64,000 bases of DNA, from the NCBI RefSeq assembly GCF_021401245.1, contig NZ_JACBFY010000009.1:124001-188000 (forward strand). Reading direction: 5' to 3'. The notes beneath the pieces are model-generated. The model had not been told where the DNA came from and did no database searches. It saw only the letters and a list, made by a program, of their open reading frames with translations. Origin of the DNA: Pseudacidovorax sp. NFM-22. Lineage in GTDB: Bacteria; Pseudomonadota; Gammaproteobacteria; Burkholderiales; Burkholderiaceae_C. Shown here in pieces: positions 45,167 to 53,468 of this stretch (positions are counted from its first letter, which is position 1; the number at the start of each line of letters is the position of its first letter). Both the position numbers and the translations under genes were made by a program.

Positions 45167-46140
45167 GACGCCCTCCCTTCGGCCACCGCGCCCGCCGCAG
45201 CCGGCGATGAAGAAGGTTGCCGCGCCGGCCAGCGCAGTCCCGCCAGCCCGCGCGGCGCCAGGAAGACGATGGCGATCAGCAGCAGCCCCAGCGGCAGGTG
45301 CCAGTATTCGGTGAAGCGGCGCACCACTTCTTCGAGCCCGATCCACACCGCCGCGCCCACCGGGCCGCCCCAGCGGTGGCCGACGCCGCCGATCACTACC
45401 ATCACGATCAGCGTGGCCGATTGCGTCCAGTGCATGACCGAGGGGCTGACGAAGTTGTTGTGCGTGACCAGCAGCGCGCCCGCCAGGCCCGCCACCGCCC
45501 CCGCCAGCGCGAAGGCCACCAGCTTGAGGCGCACCACCGGATAGCCCATGGCCTGCATGCGCACCTCGTTGTCGCGGATGCCCATCAGCGCCTGGCCGAA
45601 GCGCGCGCGCGTGGCCCGGGTGAGCAGCGTCATCACCGCCGCGAACAGCGCCAGAACCACCCAGTAGAAGGTGGGCTCGTCCGCCAGGTCCAGCCCCAGG
45701 CCGAGTTCGGGCCGCTGCATGAGGTTGTAGCCGTCGTCGCCGCCATAGGCGCGCAGCGACACGGCCGCGAAGTACAGCATCTGCGCGAAGGCCAGCGTGA
45801 TCATGATGAAGTAGACGCCCCGCGTGCGCAGCGCCACCAGCCCCACCAGCGCAGCGACCCCGCCCGCCACCACCGCCGCGGCCGGCCACAGCAACCAGGC
45901 CGAGACCTGGCCCGCATCGGCCAGCGCCACCATCGTGTAGGCCCCCACGCCCACGAAGCCCATGTGGCCCAGCGCCACCAGGCCGCCGAAGCCCAGGATG
46001 AAGTTCAGGCTGGCCGCGGCCAGCGCGAAGATCAGCACCCGGCGCACGAAGCTCACGTAGTAGTCCAGCCCCACGATGGGCGCCAGCAGCGGAAAGGCCG
46101 CCAGCAGCGCCAGGGCGATCCAGGGGAATGCGCGTGCCAT
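45163..46140 (-). CDS. livM: branched-chain-type ABC transporter permease
   Basis: The 325-residue permease has about eight to ten membrane helices and the LivM core (SLNFILGFGGLVALGHMGFVGVGAYT, GVYFIMITLAFAQMLYF, MGIRDNEVRMQAMGY). A polar C-terminal tail of about 20 residues is extra. It lies 5 nt after livH and overlaps livG. Confidence 0.92.
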   Translation of the reverse strand: MARAFPWIALALLAAFPLLAPIVGLDYYVSFVRRVLIFALAAASLNFILGFGGLVALGHMGFVGVGAYTMVALADAGQVSAWLLWPAAAVVAGGVAALVGLVALRTRGVYFIMITLAFAQMLYFAAVSLRAYGGDDGYNLMQRPELGLGLDLADEPTFYWVVLALFAAVMTLLTRATRARFGQALMGIRDNEVRMQAMGYPVVRLKLVAFALAGAVAGLAGALLVTHNNFVSPSVMHWTQSATLIVMVVIGGVGHRWGGPVGAAVWIGLEEVVRRFTEYWHLPLGLLLIAIVFLAPRGLAGLRWPARQPSSSPAAAGAVAEGRAS

Positions 46141-46145
46141 GCCGC

Positions 46146-47066
46146 TCACCCCCGGGCCGGGAACAGCCCGGCCGGCTTGACGGCCAGCACCACCGCCATC
46201 AGCGCATAGGTGGCCAGGCCCGCGATCAGCGGCCCCAGGTCCGACACCAGCGTGGGCGGCAGCAGGCCGCGCAGCGCCATGGGCACGAAGGCGCGGCCGA
46301 TGGTGTCCACCAGGCCCACCAGCATGGCCGCCACGAAGGCGCCGCGCACCGAGCCGATGCCGCCGATGACCAGCACCACCAGCGAGGGGATGAGGATCTC
46401 CTCGCCCATGCCCACCTGCACCGCGGTGAGCGGGCCCATCAGCGCGCCGGCCAGGGCCGCGAGCGCGGCGCCAAGGAGGAAGACCAGCGAGAACACCCGG
46501 TCCACCCGCACGCCCATGAACTCGGCCATGGCGCGGTTGGAGGCACCGGCGCGCACCAGCATGCCCATGCGCGTGTGGTTGACCAGCGCATACAGGCCCA
46601 GCGCCACCAGCACACCCGCCGCCAGGATGACGAGGCGGTAGGCCGGGTAGGGCAGGCCCGGCATCAGCTCGACGGCGCCCGACAGCGCCTGCGGCGCCGA
46701 GGCCATGACCGGCGCCGGGCCCCAGATCATCTTGGCCACGTCGTCGGCCACCAGGATCACGCCGAAGGTGGCCAGCACCTGCGACAGGTGGTCGCGCCCG
46801 TACAGGTGCCGCACCAGCAGCCATTCGAGTAGCACCGCCAGCACCACGACCAGCAGCACCGCCGACGCCACCGCCATCACGAAGGAGCCGCTGGCCGTGT
46901 GCACCGTGGCCGCCACGTAGGCGCCGCCCATGAAGAGCGAGCCATGGGCCAGGTTCATCACGTCCATGATGCCGAACACCAGCGTGAGCCCCGCGGCCAG
47001 CAGGAAGAGCATCAGCCCGTAGCCCAGGCCGTTGAGCATCTGCTCGATGAAAAGGATGGGCGTCAT
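46146..47066 (-). CDS. livH: branched-chain-type ABC transporter permease
   Basis: The 306-residue permease has LivH-type helices and motifs (GLTLVFGIMDVMNLAHGSLFMGGAYVAAT, ASNRAMAEFMGVRVDRVFSLVFLLGAALAALAGALMGP, VIGGIGSVRGAFVAAMLVG). It forms the membrane channel with LivM. It is 13 nt after the binding-protein gene. Confidence 0.93.
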   Translation of the reverse strand: MTPILFIEQMLNGLGYGLMLFLLAAGLTLVFGIMDVMNLAHGSLFMGGAYVAATVHTASGSFVMAVASAVLLVVVLAVLLEWLLVRHLYGRDHLSQVLATFGVILVADDVAKMIWGPAPVMASAPQALSGAVELMPGLPYPAYRLVILAAGVLVALGLYALVNHTRMGMLVRAGASNRAMAEFMGVRVDRVFSLVFLLGAALAALAGALMGPLTAVQVGMGEEILIPSLVVLVIGGIGSVRGAFVAAMLVGLVDTIGRAFVPMALRGLLPPTLVSDLGPLIAGLATYALMAVVLAVKPAGLFPARG

Positions 47067-47079
47067 CGCGGGCGCGCCG

Positions 47080-48258
47080 TCACTTCAATTTGCAGAGTTG
47101 GTGATAGGCGTCGCGGTAGCCCTTGAGCGGCGTCGACAGCGTCTTGTTGGTGATCTTGCCCTCGGCGTCCTTGCCGATCACGCGCAGGTAGTAGTCCTGG
47201 ATCGGGAAGTTGTTGTTGCCGTACTTGAAGGGCCCGCGGATGGACTGGAAGTTGGCGGCCTTCAGGGCCTTGAGCACGGCCTCCTTGTTCTTCACGTCGC
47301 CCTTCACGTCGCGGGCCGCGGCGTCCATGGCTAGGATGGCGTCGTAGGCCTGCGCGGCATAGAAGGTGGGGTAGCGCTTGTAGGCCTTGCGGAACTCGCT
47401 CACGAACTTCTGGTTGGCGGCATTGGGCAGGTCGTGCGACCACTGCGAGGTGGAGAACAGGCCCAGCATGGGCTCGCCCACGGCGGCGATGGTGTCCTCG
47501 TCGGCCGAGGCCGGGTTGGTCACCAGCCGCACGTCCTTCGACAGGCCCGAGGCCACGAACTGCTTGATGAAGTTGATGCCCATGGCGCCGGGCAGGAAGA
47601 AGAACACCGCCTCGGGCTTGGCCGCGCGGATCTGCGCCAGCTCGGCCGCGTAGTCGAGCTGGCCGACCTTGCCGTAGACCTCGGCCACCACCTGGCCCTT
47701 GTACAGGCGCTTGAAGCCGGTGAGGTGGTCGCGGCCCGCCGGGTAGTTGGGCGCGAGGATGAAGGCGCTCTTCAGGCCCTGGTCGCTGGCCCATTGGCCG
47801 GCGGCCTCGTCCCAGGTGTCGTTCTGGTAGCTCTGGCCGAAGAAATAGGGGTTGCACTGGGCACCGGCGTACTGGCTGGGGCCGGGGTTGCTGGTGATGA
47901 AGGGCACCTTGGCCGCGAACAGGGCCGGGCCCACGGCCAGCGCCACGTTGGAGGGCGTGGGGCCGGTGAAGAAGTCGATCTTGTTCTGCTGCACGAAGCG
48001 GTCGACGATCTGCTTGGCCTGGTCGGGGCTGCCCGCGGTGTCGGCCTGGATGAACTCGGCCGGGTAGCCGCCCAGCTTGTTGTCGAGCAGCCTGATCGCC
48101 AGGTTGATGGCATCGCGCGTCTCGGCACCGCCGGCCGCGAAGGGGCCGGAGATGTCCAGCGCCAGGCCCACCTTGATGGGGTCGGCGGCGAAGACGGGCG
48201 CGGCGAAGGCCAGGGCCAGGGCGGCAGCGAGCAGCGGCCGGGTGCGAACGGGGGTCAT
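47080..48258 (-). CDS. branched-chain-type ABC transporter periplasmic binding protein
   Basis: The 392-residue protein has a signal peptide ending near PVFAADPIKVG and a type 1 periplasmic-binding fold (LALDISGPFAAGGAETRDAINLAIRLLDN, FFTGPTPSNVALAVGP, YFFGQSYQNDTWDEAAGQW, QIRAAKPEAVFFFLPG). The name LivK would imply an amino acid, but proteins of this type in aromatic catabolic operons bind aromatic acids. The gene sits 96 nt after the dioxygenase beta subunit, on the same strand. Confidence 0.9.
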   Translation of the reverse strand: MTPVRTRPLLAAALALAFAAPVFAADPIKVGLALDISGPFAAGGAETRDAINLAIRLLDNKLGGYPAEFIQADTAGSPDQAKQIVDRFVQQNKIDFFTGPTPSNVALAVGPALFAAKVPFITSNPGPSQYAGAQCNPYFFGQSYQNDTWDEAAGQWASDQGLKSAFILAPNYPAGRDHLTGFKRLYKGQVVAEVYGKVGQLDYAAELAQIRAAKPEAVFFFLPGAMGINFIKQFVASGLSKDVRLVTNPASADEDTIAAVGEPMLGLFSTSQWSHDLPNAANQKFVSEFRKAYKRYPTFYAAQAYDAILAMDAAARDVKGDVKNKEAVLKALKAANFQSIRGPFKYGNNNFPIQDYYLRVIGKDAEGKITNKTLSTPLKGYRDAYHQLCKLK

Positions 48259-48354
48259 GGGCTTCCTCTCCGGGGAATGCGTGAATGGGATGGACGGCAG
48301 TCAGCAATCGGCATGCCATCGGGCTTGTGCCCCATGGCATGCGGCAATGGCTTC

Positions 48355-48879
48355 TCAGATGGGCGTGGCCAGCAGCGTGAGCACGCGCGAGGTGTCGTAC
48401 ACCACGCGCCGCTGCGCAAAGCGCCAGCCCGCGGGCGTGCGCACGAGTCGGTCCAGGTAGCGCCCGGCCTGGAAGATGAAGGACTCGCCGTTCGTGCGCG
48501 TCTGCACCACCACGTACGAGGACTCGGCCGTCAATGTCTGCGCATCGACCGGCGTGATCGTGAGGCCGCTGGTCATGTGGCGGTAGCTGTGCGACTCGTA
48601 GATGTTGGCGTGCCGCAGCGCCACCACGCGGTCGCGCAGCATGCCCGCGTTGGTGCAGTGCACGAGGCCGATGGGCAGGCCCATGTCGGCGTTCTCCTTG
48701 GGCACGATCTCGTACAGGCAGTCTTCGGTGAACAGGGCCGTCCAGTCCTCCAGCCGGTCGTTGTCCAGCAGGGCGCAGTAGCGCTCGTTCAGCTGGTGGA
48801 TCTGGAACCAGAGGGCGATGTCGACGTCGGGCGCAGCGCTTGCTGCGGCGGCCTGGGGGGCTTCCATCACGGTGCTCAT
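48355..48879 (-). CDS. aromatic-ring-hydroxylating dioxygenase, beta subunit
   Basis: The 174-residue small subunit has the SnoaL-like cone fold of ring-hydroxylating oxygenases (LNERYCALLDNDRLEDWTALFTEDCLYEIVPKEN, GRYLDRLVRTPAGWRFAQRRVVYDTSRV). It is structural in the alpha3-beta3 hexamer. One nucleotide separates it from the alpha gene, so translation is coupled. Confidence 0.92.
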   Translation of the reverse strand: MSTVMEAPQAAAASAAPDVDIALWFQIHQLNERYCALLDNDRLEDWTALFTEDCLYEIVPKENADMGLPIGLVHCTNAGMLRDRVVALRHANIYESHSYRHMTSGLTITPVDAQTLTAESSYVVVQTRTNGESFIFQAGRYLDRLVRTPAGWRFAQRRVVYDTSRVLTLLATPI

Positions 48880-48880
48880 C

Positions 48881-50167
48881 TCAATATCCCATCAGCTTCT
48901 GATAACCGGTCCAGAACTTCCGGATCAGGTTCTCCGTGATCATGGTGTCCTCGCGGTTCGGGTCGGTGCGGCCCAGGTCCAGCACCGAGGTGGCGTCCGC
49001 ATCGCGGGCGGTGCCGCGCTGCACCAGCTCGGTGGCCTCGGTGTCCTCCATCGAGATGTAGCCCGCCGGCCCTACCAGGTTGGCCTGCTTGATGCGCAGC
49101 GCGCGCAGCTCGGGCGTGTCGTCCTCGTAGCCGAAGAAGTGGAAGACCAGCTCGAACTCGCCCGGCGCCTTGGGCAGCACCTGGCGCGCCACCAGCGTGT
49201 TGTGGATCTGCTGCAGCACCAGCTGCGGAAAGATGGTCTGGATGTGGTTGGTGCAGTCCTCCTCGTACTCCGAGATGAAGCCCAGCACCGACGCGTCCTC
49301 CAGGTGGAAGCCGTCGTCCATCGAGCGGATCGCCTGCTGCTTGTAGGCGGTGGCGGTGTCGCCCTCTTCCTCGATGTTGGTGGCGGTGATGATGCTGTGC
49401 AGGCCGTGCGTCTTGTCGGCCAGCGAGCGCGCCTTCATGCCCACGCGGAAGATGTTGAAGGTGGTGTGGAAGAGGTGCAGCAGGCTCGCGTGGTACGGGT
49501 CCTTCACGTTCTCGTAGTAGAGCTTCCAGTTGCTGCGCGCGTACTGGCGGGTGCAGCCCAGGTACACCACCTTCTTGTGCATCACGCGGTCCACCCAGGG
49601 CCGCATCTGCTCGCCGATGTAGTCAGAGAGCGTGGGCGCCTCGTCGCTGAAGCTGGCGAAGACCAGGCCCTTGTAGCTGTCCACGCGCAGCTTGCGCAGG
49701 CCGTGCGCCTTGTTGTCGAAGTCCGGCGGCATGCCGGGCGCGCCGTCGCGGCCGCGCTTGAAGGGAATGCCCTGCAGGTCGCCCTTGGCGCTGAAGCCCC
49801 ACTGGTGGTAGACGCAGGTGTGCACCTTGGCATTGCCGCGGGCATTGCGGCAGACCATGGCGCCGCGGTGCGCGCAGCGGTTGACCCAGCAGGCCAGCTC
49901 GCCGTCGGGCGCGCGGGTGACCACCACCGGCGTGTCGCCGACGAAGGTGCTCTTGTAGTCGCCGGGGTTGGGGATCTCCGCCTCCAGCGCGACGAAGCTC
50001 CACGTGGGGCCGCGGTAGATGCGCTCCTGCTCGCGCTCGAAGACCTCCTGCGAGCTGAACACGGCATAGGGCACGCGCGAGCCGTCGGCCTGCGGAAAGT
50101 GCACCACGCGCTGCTCGCGCTCGGCGGCAGCCGCCTGCAGTGCACCAGGATCGACCGGTTGATTCAT
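48881..50167 (-). CDS. aromatic-ring-hydroxylating dioxygenase, alpha subunit (anthranilate/salicylate type)
   Basis: The 428-residue catalytic subunit has a Rieske site C-A-H ... C-V-Y-H (NRCAHRGAMVC, HTCVYHQWGF; about residues 85-110). The mononuclear iron site lies in YYENVKDPYHASLLHLFHTTF, with the bridging Asp and two His ligands. The layout and motif wording resemble salicylate 5-hydroxylase (NagG) and anthranilate dioxygenase (AndAc) large subunits; I cannot choose between them from sequence. Salicylate 5-hydroxylation would yield gentisate, the substrate of the dioxygenase at 31 kb. No ferredoxin or reductase gene adjoins it. The ATG at 50167 opens a conserved-length N-terminus. Confidence 0.88.
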   Translation of the reverse strand: MNQPVDPGALQAAAAEREQRVVHFPQADGSRVPYAVFSSQEVFEREQERIYRGPTWSFVALEAEIPNPGDYKSTFVGDTPVVVTRAPDGELACWVNRCAHRGAMVCRNARGNAKVHTCVYHQWGFSAKGDLQGIPFKRGRDGAPGMPPDFDNKAHGLRKLRVDSYKGLVFASFSDEAPTLSDYIGEQMRPWVDRVMHKKVVYLGCTRQYARSNWKLYYENVKDPYHASLLHLFHTTFNIFRVGMKARSLADKTHGLHSIITATNIEEEGDTATAYKQQAIRSMDDGFHLEDASVLGFISEYEEDCTNHIQTIFPQLVLQQIHNTLVARQVLPKAPGEFELVFHFFGYEDDTPELRALRIKQANLVGPAGYISMEDTEATELVQRGTARDADATSVLDLGRTDPNREDTMITENLIRKFWTGYQKLMGY

Positions 50168-50191
50168 GGCAAGAACTCCTTCCTTGTGCGG

Positions 50192-50270
50192 GCCCGGCAA
50201 GGGCCGGGCGTCATGGGCCGCATGGTCGAAGGCGCGGCGCGCGGCGGCTATCCGAATCGCGCGGATTCGG
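50192..50270. promoter_or_regulatory. palindromes in the dioxygenase-araC divergent region
   Basis: In the 210-bp gap, GCCCGGC-AAGG-GCCGGGC (50192-50209) is a stable hairpin in the dioxygenase leader. CCGAATC-GCGCG-GATTCGG (50252-50270) is a perfect 7-bp dyad further upstream. The second is a candidate regulator or repressor site, although AraC/XylS proteins usually bind direct repeats. Confidence 0.45.
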
Positions 50271-50377
50271 TGGCGCGGCTGTCCGGATCGCGCAGGACTT
50301 GCAGGTCCGCCGATGCCACAAAAGGCTGGCGCGCTTCTTGCGCTGCGTCAGGCCCTGTTCGGAAGCCCCGCCAGACC

Positions 50378-51406
50378 ATGCGTCCAGCCGCCGCCTCCTC
50401 TTTCGCCGACCCGCACGGCTCCGGTTCCGCCTTCGTGCCGGGGCTGCTGCGCGCGCACCGCCTGTTCGAATCCTCGGACCTGGACGACGCGCGCGAGCGC
50501 ATCTCGCGCGTCATGCAGCCGCACCGGCTGCAGGCGCTGGAGCGTCCGCGCGGCGGGCGCTCGCACATGGACTTCGTGCGTGTGGGCGGCATCGGCGTGG
50601 GCACCATCCGCTTCGGCGAAACCACGCGCGTGGACGTGTCGCCGGTGGAGGACTACCACCTGCTCATGTTCTGCCTGCAGGGCCATGCCGAGGTGCTGGC
50701 CGACGACCGGCCGCTGCAGGCCGATGGGCGCCACGGCATGGTGTGCGCACCCGGCAGCCGCTTCCTGGCCGACCTGTCGCCCGACTGCGAGCAGTTCGTG
50801 CTGCGGCTGGACCGCCGCATGCTGGAGTCGCACACCGGCCGGCCGCTGCGCTTCGACGCCGCGCTGGACCTGCGGCGCCCGGCCCTGCAGGCCTGGCGCG
50901 CACAGTTGCACCTGCTGCTGAGTTCCGAGGCGCTGATGCAGGCCGTGCAGGCCAGCCCGATCGTCGCGGCCGAGATGGAGCGGCTGCTGGTGCACCTGCT
51001 GCTGGCCGGCCAGCCCTGGACCGACGACGTGCCGCTGCGCATCGCCACCCGGCCCGCCGGTACGGGCGCAGGGGCGAGCCAGGCGGCCTGCGTGCGGCGC
51101 GCGATGGCCCACATGGAATCGCATGCCGACGAGCCCCTGCGCCTGGCCGACATCGCCGCGGCCGCGGGCGTGTCGGTGCGCACGCTGCTCGACGCCTTCC
51201 GCCGCGTGCGCGACGAAAGCCCCATGCAGACCCTGCGCGAGCTGCGGCTGGAGCGCGCCCGCCAGCGCCTGCGCGCCGGCGAGGACGGCATCACCGTCGC
51301 CATCGCGGCGCTGGACTGCGGCTTCGCGCACCTGGGCCGCTTTGCGCAGGCCTACCGCGCGCGCTTCGGCGAGTCGCCCTCGGACACGCTGCGCGCCGCA
51401 GGCTGA
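50378..51406 (+). CDS. AraC/XylS-family regulator of the dioxygenase operon
   Basis: The 342-residue protein has an AraC-binding-like N-terminal region (about 45-225, including VEDYHLLMFCLQGHAEVLADDRPLQADG). The C-terminal double HTH spans about 240-340 (PLRLADIAAAAGVSVRTLLDAFRRVRDESPMQTLRELRLERARQRL; GFAHLGRFAQAYRARFGESPSDTLR). Regulators with this N-terminal type govern aromatic dioxygenase operons such as anthranilate degradation. It is divergent from the alpha-subunit gene, so it most likely activates that operon when the substrate is present. Confidence 0.9.
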   Translation: MRPAAASSFADPHGSGSAFVPGLLRAHRLFESSDLDDARERISRVMQPHRLQALERPRGGRSHMDFVRVGGIGVGTIRFGETTRVDVSPVEDYHLLMFCLQGHAEVLADDRPLQADGRHGMVCAPGSRFLADLSPDCEQFVLRLDRRMLESHTGRPLRFDAALDLRRPALQAWRAQLHLLLSSEALMQAVQASPIVAAEMERLLVHLLLAGQPWTDDVPLRIATRPAGTGAGASQAACVRRAMAHMESHADEPLRLADIAAAAGVSVRTLLDAFRRVRDESPMQTLRELRLERARQRLRAGEDGITVAIAALDCGFAHLGRFAQAYRARFGESPSDTLRAAG

Positions 51407-51437
51407 ACACGCGACGCGGAAAGGCGGCGGGGCGCCC

Positions 51438-52322
51438 TCAGGCCCTGGCGCGCGTCGGCAGCAGCACCGCGGCGATGGCCACCATCAATAGGGTCATGGC
51501 CAGCCAGTCCTGCCAGTAGACGGCTTCGCCCAGCCACAACGCACTGCTGAGCACGCCCAGCACCGGGATCATCATCACGCTGATGGTCGAGGCCACCGGC
51601 GGCAACCCGCGCGCCAGCACGAACCAGGCGACGTGGGCGAAGCCGAAGATCACCACCGCGTTGTAGACGATGGCGCCCCAGGCCGCCGGGCCCGGCATGT
51701 GCCATTCGCTGCGTTCGGCCAGGGCCGAGAGCGCGCCCATCACGAGGGCGGTGAGCGTGGTCATCCAGAAAGACAGCGTGAGCGTGGGCACCGGCAGCTG
51801 GGTGCGCCGCAGCAGCTGTGTGCCCAGCGCCCAGGTGGCGGCCGCCACCAGCGCCAGGGCCACGAAGCCCGGGCTGCCGGCCAGGCCGGTGAACTCGTGC
51901 CACAGCAGGAAGGCCACCCCCAGCGCAGCCGCTGCCACGCCCATCCAGGCCCGGGCCGACAGCCGGGTGTTGAAGAGCCACGCGCCCAGGATGGCCGAGA
52001 ACACCGGCATGGTGTAGCCCAGGATGGCCGCGCGCCCGCCCGACAGGTGGCGCAGCGCGATGATGATGCACACATGCCAGACGAACATGTTGGTGGCCGA
52101 CAGCCACAGCAGCTCGGGCCAGTGGCGGCGCGGCACGCGGAAGGGCAGGCGCATCGTCAGCAGCACCACCGCCAGCACGGGCACCCCCAGCCACAGCGAC
52201 ATGGCGCGGAAGGCCAGCGGCGGCAGGTCGCTCACTCCCACCTTCATGATCGGCCAGTTGATGCCCCAGGCGATGGTCAGCGGAATGAGCAGCGCCCATT
52301 GGCGGCGGGTGAGGGTCTCCAT
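51438..52322 (-). CDS. EamA/DMT-family transporter
   Basis: The 294-residue inner-membrane protein has ten predicted helices in two EamA repeats (TIAWGINWPIMKVGVSDLPPLAFRAMSLW; HVAWFVLARGLPPVASTISVMMIPVLGVLSSALWLGE). DMT proteins of this type export metabolites or amino acids; the substrate is unknown. A 222-bp gap with repeats separates it from the second EamA gene, so it may be transcribed separately. Confidence 0.9.
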   Translation of the reverse strand: METLTRRQWALLIPLTIAWGINWPIMKVGVSDLPPLAFRAMSLWLGVPVLAVVLLTMRLPFRVPRRHWPELLWLSATNMFVWHVCIIIALRHLSGGRAAILGYTMPVFSAILGAWLFNTRLSARAWMGVAAAALGVAFLLWHEFTGLAGSPGFVALALVAAATWALGTQLLRRTQLPVPTLTLSFWMTTLTALVMGALSALAERSEWHMPGPAAWGAIVYNAVVIFGFAHVAWFVLARGLPPVASTISVMMIPVLGVLSSALWLGEAVYWQDWLAMTLLMVAIAAVLLPTRARA

Positions 52323-52401
52323 GGCGGGGGATTGTGCGCAGGCAGGGCGCGGCTTGCCGGCAGCGGGACAAAGGTCGGCACGCCAGAGGCGAGCCCTTGC
52401 T

Positions 52402-52513
52402 CCCTCTCCCCTCGCGGGAGAGGGCTGGGGAGAGGGGGCGGCGGTGGCAAGGCCAACCGTCCGGGGCGAGGATGCCCCCTCTCCCCAACCCCTCTCCCGC
52501 GAGGGGAGAGGGG
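52402..52513. repeat. composite inverted repeat, family B, copy 2
   Basis: CCCTCTCCC-CTCGC-GGGAGAGGG (52402-52424) and CCCCTCTCCC-GCGAG-GGGAGAGGGG (52489-52513) face each other, almost the same as 40357-40472 in both arms and in the bases just outside them. It occupies the gap between the two EamA genes. Confidence 0.87.
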
Positions 52514-52544
52514 CTCAGACAGCGCCGGTCGGAAAGGACTCTTC

Positions 52545-53468
52545 TCAGGCCATCGCCTGCTTCCGCGTCATCCACCGGCCCCCGAACATCACCACCCCCA
52601 GCGCCGCCACCACGCAGGCGCTGCCGGCCCACTGCCAGGCCGTCACACGCTCGCCCAGCGTGAGCATGCCGGCGGCCAGGCCGATCACCGGCACGCCCAG
52701 ACTGAAGGGCGCCACGCGGTTGGCGGGATGGCGCTTGAGCAGGCCGGTCCACATCGCATAGGCGGCGATGGTCGCAAACCAGCCCAGGTAGGCCACGCCC
52801 AGCCAGCCGCCCAGGCTGGCGTGGCGCCACTGGTCGTGCGTCGCCGCGGGCTCGAAGAACAGCGCCATCGCGCCGAAGGGCAGGATGGGCACCAGCGACA
52901 TCCACACCACGAACTGCAGCGGGTCGTAGCCCGGCTGCGCGGCCTGCGCCCGGCGCGCCACGATGTTGGAGGCGGCCCACATGAAGGCACCGCCCAGGTT
53001 CAGCACCAGGCCCAGCACGGTGATGCCGGCCGTGGCCGAGCCGCCCGCGAAGTTGAGGCCGAAGCACAGCAGGCCCACCGCGGCCAGCGCCAGGCCCGCG
53101 CGCAGCGGCCCGGACAGGCGCTCGCCCAGCAGGGCCACGCCCAGCAGCGTGGTGAAGAAGACCTGCGTCTGCATCAGCACCGAGGCCAGGGCCGCCGTCA
53201 TGCCCACCTTCAGCGCGACGAAGAGCAGGCCGAACTGCCCCAGCTGTGCCAGGCCCGCGGGCACCAGCCAGCGCCAGGACAGGCGCGGCTTGCGCACGAA
53301 GAAGATCAGCGGCAGCACCGCGAACACATAGCGGAAGAAGCCCAGCTGGAAGGGCGTGAAGTCGCGCAGCGAGTACTTCATCGCGACGAAGTTGAGGCCC
53401 CAGATGACCACCACGCCGAGGGCGGCGAGCAGGTCCAGGCCAGCGAAGCTGTGGGCAGGGCGGGTCAT
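52545..53468 (-). CDS. EamA/DMT-family transporter
   Basis: The 307-residue membrane protein has two EamA repeats (VVVIWGLNFVAMKYSLRDFTPFQLGFFRYVFAVLPLIFF; FSLGVPVIGLAAGMLTLGERVTAWQWAGSACVV) and about ten helices. It resembles amino-acid or metabolite exporters such as EamA/YdcZ. Its ATG overlaps the stop of the COG0523 GTPase (ATGA), so it belongs to that operon. The substrate is unknown. Confidence 0.9.
   Translation of the reverse strand: MTRPAHSFAGLDLLAALGVVVIWGLNFVAMKYSLRDFTPFQLGFFRYVFAVLPLIFFVRKPRLSWRWLVPAGLAQLGQFGLLFVALKVGMTAALASVLMQTQVFFTTLLGVALLGERLSGPLRAGLALAAVGLLCFGLNFAGGSATAGITVLGLVLNLGGAFMWAASNIVARRAQAAQPGYDPLQFVVWMSLVPILPFGAMALFFEPAATHDQWRHASLGGWLGVAYLGWFATIAAYAMWTGLLKRHPANRVAPFSLGVPVIGLAAGMLTLGERVTAWQWAGSACVVAALGVVMFGGRWMTRKQAMA

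Noticed and set aside
47080..48258. Leucine/isoleucine/valine-binding protein
   Set aside because: The family is the same, but the operon begins with an aromatic-ring dioxygenase, so amino-acid specificity is not assumed.
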